A DNA stretch of 64,000 nt from Pyrrhosoma nymphula. Lineage: Eukaryota > Arthropoda > Insecta > Odonata > Coenagrionidae. The notes below the pieces were generated by a model, which saw nothing but the letters and a program-made list of their open reading frames with translations, ran no database searches and was not told where the DNA came from. The position numbers and the translations under genes were made by a program. The stretch lies in assembly GCA_963573305.1 (NCBI GenBank), contig OY754336.1, forward strand, positions 19,318,699 through 19,382,698, read 5' to 3'. Position 1 is the stretch's first letter, and the number at the start of each line of letters is the position of its first letter. Positions 58,060-64,000 of the stretch are shown here, in pieces.

Positions 58060-58450
58060 TGAAGCCAAGAAGTTTCCATTTCGTTTTTGGAGAGACAGTA
58101 ACTCAACAGCCCTGAGGACGATGCATGAGTCGGGCATCGAAACGTCGGCCATTATAGAGAGCCTAACCTGGTGAAAAACCCGAGATTAATTCATAAAATT
58201 ACGAATGTAATTATACTCTATTTTCGAGGGGTAATATAGAATAATACCGAAGTTTATTTTTTGGATAAAATTAAAGGTTTTCCGAGATTAGTTTAAAATT
58301 ATTAGGATTCATTTGAGGTATAAATGCAGTTAAAAATAATTCTCCTGTCACTTTCCTTGAGTGTTTTTTTTTTGCATATATGGCTGTTTCATTTGTCAAA
58401 TTTTGAGCTCACTGTCTCTCCAAAGATGAAATGGAGACTTCTTGGCTTCA
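58060..58450. mobile_element. 40-bp inverted repeat pair enclosing a hammerhead-like motif
   Basis: 58060-58099 (TGAAGCCAAGAAGTTTCCAT...) and 58411-58450 are inverted repeats with about four mismatches over 40 bp, 311 bp apart. Just inside the left arm is CTGAGGA, C, stem GATGC/GCATC, GAAACG (58112-58142), followed by AACCTGGTGAAAAACCCG. No coding sequence. It may be a PLE-derived inverted structure of a different lineage from the 200-bp hairpins, or a MITE. Confidence 0.5.
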
Positions 58451-58454
58451 ATAT

Positions 58455-59135
58455 TGTCTAAATATATAAACTATATCGTCTGTTAAAAATGGTGTTTGGA
58501 GAGTAAAATTCTTTAGTTAATTCAGCAATAGCGATTAAAGTAAGATAACATGGGTTTACAAAGCCCCGACATAATAAAAGCGAAAATAGTTTCACTTTGT
58601 AGCTCGGGGAGCTGGGTGAACAAGGATTTCTGCAGATTATGATTAATTTCCCAATTAATTACATTAAAATATCCTTTTCTACCTGATTTTACACCCGCAA
58701 AATAATTAACTAGCAATACGCATAGCATAAAACTTATTTTAAGTTTTTTAAAATTTTTATGTTCGGTTCTCCGGAGACCCGATGTCCTTACACCGAGTGT
58801 TAATTAATATCGTTAAGTTGATCAACAAGACGCCACCTTATTGGGTAAGCATGAACCACCAGTGACGAAAAATTGCGGTTACTGAAGTGCCTATTAATGA
58901 AATAAAATACATTTTACTTAACATGGAAGCACTTCCTATTTTGATGTTTCGCTGGTGTGTGCAATAAAATGTGTCTCAATAAGAAAAAAAAACAAATTAA
59001 ACCACTATTTGAAAATGGGCATTACAGAATGAAGAATCCCATTGATAAATTAAAGAAAAGAGAAGTTTTCTTGTAAGCTTGTAAGAAAACCCGGGTAATC
59101 GCAGCTAGAGCTTAAGATACAGTATGTTTTAAAGC
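58455..59135. other. AT-rich non-coding DNA
   Basis: No gene or repeat recognised. Confidence 0.55.
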
Positions 59136-59139
59136 TAAG

Positions 59140-59850
59140 CTATTATGAACCGGGATTTATTATCTCAATCATCCTCCCTCAAACATTTTCACATCTGCCA
59201 CCATTATCGATTTTACTGCCGTCAACTCTGTTACCCCTCTGTGAACTTTCCATTGTTGCATTCCTTATACCTTACCTTTGTCTCTGAAAACCCTTTGTCA
59301 ATTCCGATTACCATATTCCTACCTATGTTTTTTTTTATCCTTCCGCCACGGATATTCATTATTGGTATTCTATCGGTTAAACAGCGATTTGGAGGAACCT
59401 GTTTCCCATTTGATGATCCAGTTTCTCGCAGTTGTATTTTGACTGTGTATTGCAAATTATCCTGCAGTCATCAACTGGCCGGTTTTACAAAGTTTCTACC
59501 TCATGTTTCATTCAATTCGGACTACCTCCCAAATTCCCTTTTCCACCTTCTCTTTTTAAAGCAACTCTCATTTACTTCTCATAATCCCACAGCCTTGTAT
59601 AATTTATTTTGTCTAATTTTCCCCACTGACTAGGAAACTTCTATCAACTTCCATTGCTCCTCAACGTATCTAGCTTTTTACAACCTTATCTACCTCCACT
59701 CTAATTCCTCCAATCTTATCTCATTCTCCTCCTCTACGTTATGATCTCGTCATCATACAACATGTGACGATGGGGAACGATGTGCTTCACAACAAGCCCT
59801 TGGCTAGATTTTTCTTTCTAACTTTCAGAAGATCCCAGCCACAATTTCTC
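59140..59850 (-). mobile_element. possible very decayed RTE-like LINE
   Basis: The minus strand near 59740-59765 reads HMLYDDEIIT, then in a shifted frame EEENEIRLEELEWR, which could be a ruined YADD box and the Glu-rich helix that follows it in RTE-like RTs. Downstream frames are Lys/Arg-rich but I cannot align them with confidence. The 162-codon + frame at 59145-59633 would then be a shadow. Confidence 0.3.
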
Positions 59851-60365
59851 TCCGATTAGTAATTCCTTAGCAAGCCTGAACTCCCGAAATAGCACATACC
59901 TCTCCACCGCTCTTTCTCTCCCTCCATCTCCTTTTCGGGAATCTTTCCATTCTCCCTTTCAGTCAACCTACCTCACTACCCGTCGTTCCCATCACTTTGG
60001 CACCTCGTTTCGTCTGTTATCTCCTCCTTCTTCCCCCATTACACCTCCCTTCCAGGCCACTCCTTTCATCTCCGTCTTCCGCGTTTTTGAAATGCGATCC
60101 TCTGAGTTTGACGGAGATCCATGTTTGACGTTACTTGATGTCGAGCTGATGTGCTCATCTGCCTATGACGTCAAACTGTTAAGGACCACTTGGCAACTGC
60201 TCAAGTAAATAAACCTAATTTTGGCAAGATCGCCACACACATCTTTATGGTTAGTTGGTTAGTTAGAGTAGTGACCGACAACTGAGGCATATTGCGCCAT
60301 TGATGCTAGGTGGATAGATTGGTATAGGAAGGGTTAAGTTGAAAACGGTGGAGGAGAGAATCCCT
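59850..60365. other. pyrimidine-rich to mixed non-coding DNA
   Basis: Mostly C/T-rich on + up to about 60080. No gene recognised. Confidence 0.45.
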
Positions 60366-60370
60366 GTCTC

Positions 60371-60570
60371 TGAATGACCCTACTCCAAACAAAAAGTGCT
60401 AGAGGGGATCACAGTATATATCGTCCCATCCGACTGTCGGAATACTGTACTTATTGTGCCCTTTATATTGCACCCAAGTAGGGATTGGGATTCGGTTGAA
60501 AAATCTCCATCACTTCCGGGATTCGAACCCGGACCACTACTCTATCCACCTCTTTTTCCCGATCACTAAC
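60371..60570 (-). mobile_element. long tRNA-derived SINE, minus copy of a head-to-head pair
   Basis: On the minus strand: AGAGGTGGATAGAGTAGTGG (A-box region), CCGGGTTCGAATCCCGG (B box), GAATCCCAATCCCTACTTGG, AAAGGGCACAATAAG and GGTGATCCCC-like blocks, then TTTGGAGTAGGG. The order matches the plus copy at 60.86 kb and the copy at 34.61 kb. Confidence 0.7.
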
Positions 60571-60574
60571 AAGG

Positions 60575-60855
60575 GCAACGAAAAACGCGTGATCAGGTGC
60601 TTACGTCGTTCACTGTTAAATAAACAGTTTCCCGACAAAGCTGACCTCCATCTTCATTTTATTCGACGCTCCGATCCCACACTTCCCCTAATACGCCCGT
60701 CCTCGGTCTGCATCACCAAACGCATTCCCTCGCCCACAAATCCCGACGAACTAATTCCCTCGTCCAGCCCTCGTGTGATGCGGAGAAACCCTACTCCATC
60801 TCCTCTCCCCCAAACCCCTTGAGTCTCCTCGAGTGCTCATTCCCTCGACACCGAG
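60575..60855. other. spacer between two inverted SINEs
   Basis: Pyrimidine-rich sequence; part of a 122-codon + frame that spans SINE and spacer and is not a gene. Confidence 0.5.
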
Positions 60856-60859
60856 AATG

Positions 60860-61075
60860 TGGGGATTGGGTCGATGTAGTGGCCAGAACTCTGACTTCCC
60901 ATCCAATGTGTCCGCGTTCACACCCCGGCCATTGACCGAGATTCTTCAGCAGAATCCCAATCCCTAATCGGATGCCATGAGAAGGGCACTTATAAGCCAG
61001 CACTCCGTCCGTTGGCTGAGACGTTAAACTGTTGACCCCTTGGCGCGTTCCGTTTAGAGTAGTTTAAATCTGACG
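60860..61075 (+). mobile_element. long tRNA-derived SINE, plus copy of a head-to-head pair
   Basis: GGTCGATGTAGTGGCCAG (A-box region) and CCGCGTTCACACCCCGG (decayed B box) precede GAATCCCAATCCCTAATCGG, GAAGGGCACTTATAAG, GACGTTAAACTGTTGACCCC, TTGGCGCG and TTTAGAGTAG. The tail domain is the best-preserved part of this family in the window. Confidence 0.7.
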
Positions 61076-61374
61076 ACACATTTCTCTCCAATCTTCATCC
61101 ATTCCCGAACGTAACCTTCCCGTTGTCTGCCAACCCCCACCTTTCCGATGTCGCAAAAACGGCCTCAGTCGTTACTGTTTTCACCGTTTAGCGATTCGTT
61201 ACCACATTAGAATTTGCTCACTAAGAATGTTTTCTTCATGTCCCTCGATCGCCCATCTTCTGCGCAAAAGTGGTGCACGTTGTGAAGGTGTGGTTGGCTG
61301 GGTGAGAGGGGAAGGAACTTCCTCTTTCCTTCCGCTCTCCGCATCTTTCAGCTTCCCATCATGCGCTCTCCTCT

Positions 61375-61870
61375 AATCACAAGACCATCGATTCAAATCC
61401 TTATTTATTAGCCATTTATTCCTAATAATGGTAGGCTGCAGCCCTCCATTCTAACCATTCCCTTGCTAGCTCCTTTATGTTCTTGTATTTCTTCTGTTTC
61501 ATATCCCTTTTCACCTGGTATATGGGTTTTGTCCTTCCGTGCTTCTTAAGGGGATATCCTTTCAACTATTTTCTCAACAAATTTGCCGTGTTTCAAAGTT
61601 CGGCCTATCCATCTGGACCTTTTCTTCCCGATAGTGCCCCATATGGTTTCCTCCTTATCTCTCCTTCTGCACACTCACTTGCTTCTGATCTTATCCGTCC
61701 ATTTGATCTCCAGCATTCGCCTCCAGCACTAAGTTTTGAAAGCTTTTATTCTCTTCTGTTCCAGCTTTCCAATGAAATTGCCAACCTCCTAAGAAGTACC
61801 CATGACCCGCGGGACCTCTTATATGCTTCCTATCCTCTTCCTGGTATCCTACTTCCCGTAGAGTAATCAC
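61375..61870 (-). mobile_element. RTE-like LINE remnant, RT C-terminal region
   Basis: On the minus strand: WRRMLEIKWTDKIRSK (about 61680-61725), then across a shift GTIGKKRSRWIGRTLKHG, KFVEKIVERISP, and in another frame VKRDMKQKKYKNIKELARE followed by WLEWRAAA. These match in order the WRRML.i.WtDkirNeeVL, kR..rWIGH.LRH, iiEG and L...R..WRaAa blocks of the family. Frameshifts and stops make it dead. The RT palm and endonuclease are absent. The 129-codon + frame at 61477-61866 is an antisense shadow. Confidence 0.8.
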
Positions 61871-62610
61871 TTTCCAGGAAATAAATATCTGGTCGACATA
61901 GCCATTAGCCTTTGCAGGATATCAAGGCTATAAGTTCCATTTTAAAGCATATTTGCTAAGTTAGGCTTTATTTTATATTGATAAAACATTTCGCACGACA
62001 GAAAAAAAGCCCGATTTCCCGAAAATTCCTTGTTTTAAGTAATGGGTTTCCCTGTCTTATGAAGTCACTGGGAAGTATTGTGTCTTTGTGTTTTTTGACA
62101 TTGTTGATAATGGACCTGCCGGACTTTTAAAAACGCAAAAAGTAAATAATTTCATAAGACATTTAGGCAATGATTTCAAGAAAAAAAGAGCGGAGGTATG
62201 GGAATAAGACAGTGTCAAAAGATACCTTCTTAAAGCGTTTCGTAATTAACCCAACGTGTAAATATTACCACTGATCATCACCAGAATTTATTTTCCGACT
62301 TGAACTTCAGATTACACATAGAAATACACAGCCCTCTCCCACACTTCACTCTCTCTCTCTCTGAGCAAAACCCGAAACTCTGCCTCAAACCTCTCCCTCC
62401 CAACTCCATGCCGCTCGACGCGACTCCAAAGCAGACGCATTCACATTCTCGAAGTTATCCGCAGGGCTCATTCCATTGGTGTTGGATTGAGATATTTGGG
62501 AGGGGGTTTGGAGGGGTGCGGATTGGAAGATTTAGTGGGTCGAGGAGAGGGTGAAAACAGAAAAGAGAGGTGTTAGCGTGTGAATTTACTCATTGTTAGT
62601 GTTACTGACC
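61870..62610. other. non-coding DNA, no gene recognised
   Basis: AT-rich, with a (CT)n-like run near 62347. Confidence 0.55.
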
Positions 62611-62614
62611 TTTT

Positions 62615-63125
62615 GCAGCACTGGGATGGGAAAAGTTTTCAGACCGTCTATTAAAATGTAGACTCAATCTATTGTGTAAGTTCCAAACCGGTCTATTCTC
62701 TGAAGACGTCGATAATATTTTACAAAATCCGACATTCTACGATAGATCAGATCATGAGAATAAAATTAAGGAACTAGACTGCAGAACGGACAGATTTAAA
62801 ATGTCAGTTTTCCCACGAACGATAAGGGACCATAACAGCGGCCAATGAGACTTTTATCTAGGTTTGTCGTTAGGTAGTGTAGCTCTTTGTAGTAGTAGTA
62901 CTCCCTAATGCTTGAATCCTTATCTGTTACCAAGTACTAACAGCACGCCGTGCATGTTTTCTACATAAGTCTTGAGTCTCTGTCCATTTGTGTAGCTGCA
63001 AAATACATATATATATATTAATGGTCCCTCTCCATTGTGATAAAATATGTAGTGTAGTGTAGTGCATGCTTGTGAGGCTTCGCCTCGTGACAAGCATTAG
63101 CAATTTATGCTAATGCATATATATA
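62615..63125 (+). mobile_element. LINE of a Jockey/CR1-like lineage: ORF2 C-terminus and 3' region
   Basis: An open frame from 62618 to TGA at 62846 (76 codons) reads ALGWEKFSDRLLKCRLNLL, then KFQTGLF and SRSD-like DRSDHENKIKEL, CRTDRFKMSVFPRTIRDHNS. This is the C-terminal signature of many insect LINE polymerases (lgW..L..RR...l..fYk...gl ... DH..K.re...RTd.fk.SFFpRTIrdWNsLP), with Trp replaced by His near the end. It is 5'-truncated right after TTTTGCAG. The 3' region contains TGTAG/TAGTG repeats and two overlapping hairpins at 63066-63116. The reading frame is intact over this part, so it may be fairly young. The exact clade needs alignment. Confidence 0.85.
63066..63116 (+). repeat. two overlapping, mutually exclusive hairpins
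   Basis: Hairpin 1: ATGCTTGT (63066-63073) pairs with ACAAGCAT (63090-63097), enclosing GAGGC/GCCTC around TTC. Hairpin 2: GCATTAGCA (63094-63102) pairs with TGCTAATGC (63108-63116). The bases GCAT at 63094-63097 belong to both, so only one can form fully. They lie in the LINE 3' region, where stem-loops are often recognised by the element's own RT. Confidence 0.7.
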
Positions 63126-63129
63126 ATTT

Positions 63130-63600
63130 CTATTCCCATACTTATTTACTTTGACCGAAAAAAATTATTAAGCACTCTTATTATCTTTCACTTTTTCTCA
63201 CAGCAGTTGCAGTATTTCTTCCGATAATAATTTTTTTAATTCACTCAACTTGTTCCACCCTGATGCGGACATGGGATAATGTGAAATTTTTGAGAAGAGC
63301 GGGATCAATACTCAGTCATTAAAAAAAAACTTCGTAGGATTTATTTTGTCGATGGTATTTTCCAATTCGGCTCATGTTGGAGTGACCGTAGTGCTTTGTC
63401 GTCTTTTGATGAGTCCCGCCATCTTAACAAACTACTATGAGACTATATCAATCGCCATAGACGTGGGACACTGTGGGTTACAACTTCCGACTAGCAGAGT
63501 GAAACCTTAATAAACACTATAAATAAGGTAAATAACACTTTCCAATTGAAGAAAAATGCTTGCTTTATTATTCCTCAATGATCCATTCTTGCAGCTTTGT
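63130..63600. other. AT-rich DNA between two LINE fragments
   Basis: No gene or repeat recognised. Confidence 0.5.
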
Positions 63601-64000
63601 ACAGAGTAACTTCATCAAGCTGCAGTACGGATATCAGAATTAATACTGCACTAGCCAAGGAAGCATTCTCAGGGAGAAGGGAATTGTTGAGGGGGCTGAG
63701 AAGAGACGTAAAGAACAGATAGGTGGAAACTCTGAAATGGAGCTTGATACTGTGTTGGTTGAAAACTTGGCCATTATGGAATGAGAATATTGTCCTGAAG
63801 GCATTTGAGATTCTGGTTTGGAGAAGAGTGGAAGGTGAGTCGGGTAATGAGGAAGACAAACGAGGAAGTGTTGGGTATTGAGGGACATGAAAGGAGCTTA
63901 GTGTAAAGGGTAAATTTTTGGCATTCACGGATGAAGGGGAAGGATACGAAATTTTAGACGACACATGGAGAGTCAGAAGGCATAAGTAACTGATGCGAGA
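63600..64000 (+). mobile_element. RTE-like LINE remnant running off the window end
   Basis: The + strand reads STDIRINTALAKEAFSGRRE, then LLRGLRRDVKNR, a stop, VETLKWSLILCWLKTWPLWN, and LKAFEILVWRRVEGE. In a second frame it continues NEEVLGIEGHERSLV. These are the DG.c..eI..RialAkeaF, R..vvktlvWsv.LyG.EtWtl, LeaFEmW.WRRm and NEEVLr.v.eeRsll blocks of the family in correct order. Stops and a frameshift show it is inactive. It is the only RTE-like fragment here on the + strand. Upstream RT and endonuclease are absent. Confidence 0.8.

Noticed and set aside
1..64000. CRISPR array, operons, bacterial promoters or terminators
   Set aside because: No regularly spaced repeats with unique spacers and no prokaryotic gene layout; the DNA is eukaryotic in character.

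Overview
The window looks like nuclear DNA of an animal, most likely an arthropod and probably an insect. It is AT-rich, has no dense tiling of open reading frames, and every coding-like stretch I can recognise belongs to a retroelement or transposon. The mix is RTE-like LINEs, a second LINE lineage, a Penelope-like element (PLE), a Helitron-like remnant and several tRNA-derived SINE families. That mix is typical of medium to large arthropod genomes; this is inference from element types, not a species call. I found no host protein-coding exon, rRNA gene, functional tRNA gene or CRISPR array that I would defend. The window is best read as a gene desert or the inside of very large introns.

Layout. 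1-4.2 kb is AT-rich DNA followed by a GC-rich island. 4.2-5.9 kb is a repeat cluster: LINE remnant, SINE, (AT)n, a ribozyme-like motif and a 199-bp foldback hairpin. 5.9-9.5 kb is featureless. A LINE remnant lies at 9.5-10.15 kb. 10.2-17.4 kb carries several GC-rich islands with strong purine/pyrimidine strand asymmetry. 17.4-38.7 kb is mostly unique AT-rich DNA with scattered SINEs, two more islands (24.4-25.7 and 34.2-34.6 kb) and a 141-bp PLE tail at 32.0 kb. A 12-bp minisatellite lies at 38.7-39.0 kb, followed by CpG-containing unique DNA. 40.4-43.1 kb holds a short inverted-repeat element, a SINE and AT-rich repeats. 47-51 kb contains two head-to-head SINE pairs. 52.8-64 kb is a dense transposon graveyard: an RTE-like LINE, a 200-bp foldback hairpin, a PLE, a candidate inverted-repeat element, a Helitron remnant, a third head-to-head SINE pair, more RTE-like LINE ends and a LINE with a hairpin-bearing 3' region.

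The most interesting signal is a set of PLE-related pieces. Two foldback hairpins of almost equal size (5638-5836 on +, 54240-54439 on -) share their internal layout, a hammerhead-ribozyme-like core near the hairpin tip and a conserved tail (CCGCGGAARCCTRCGA). Each is flanked by a 10-12 bp direct repeat. The same core and a related tail follow the coding end of the PLE at 54.8 kb, which has a 16-bp target duplication, and make up most of the insert at 32.0 kb. I infer a non-autonomous, PLE-mobilised hairpin family. Host gene function cannot be described because no host gene was recognised.
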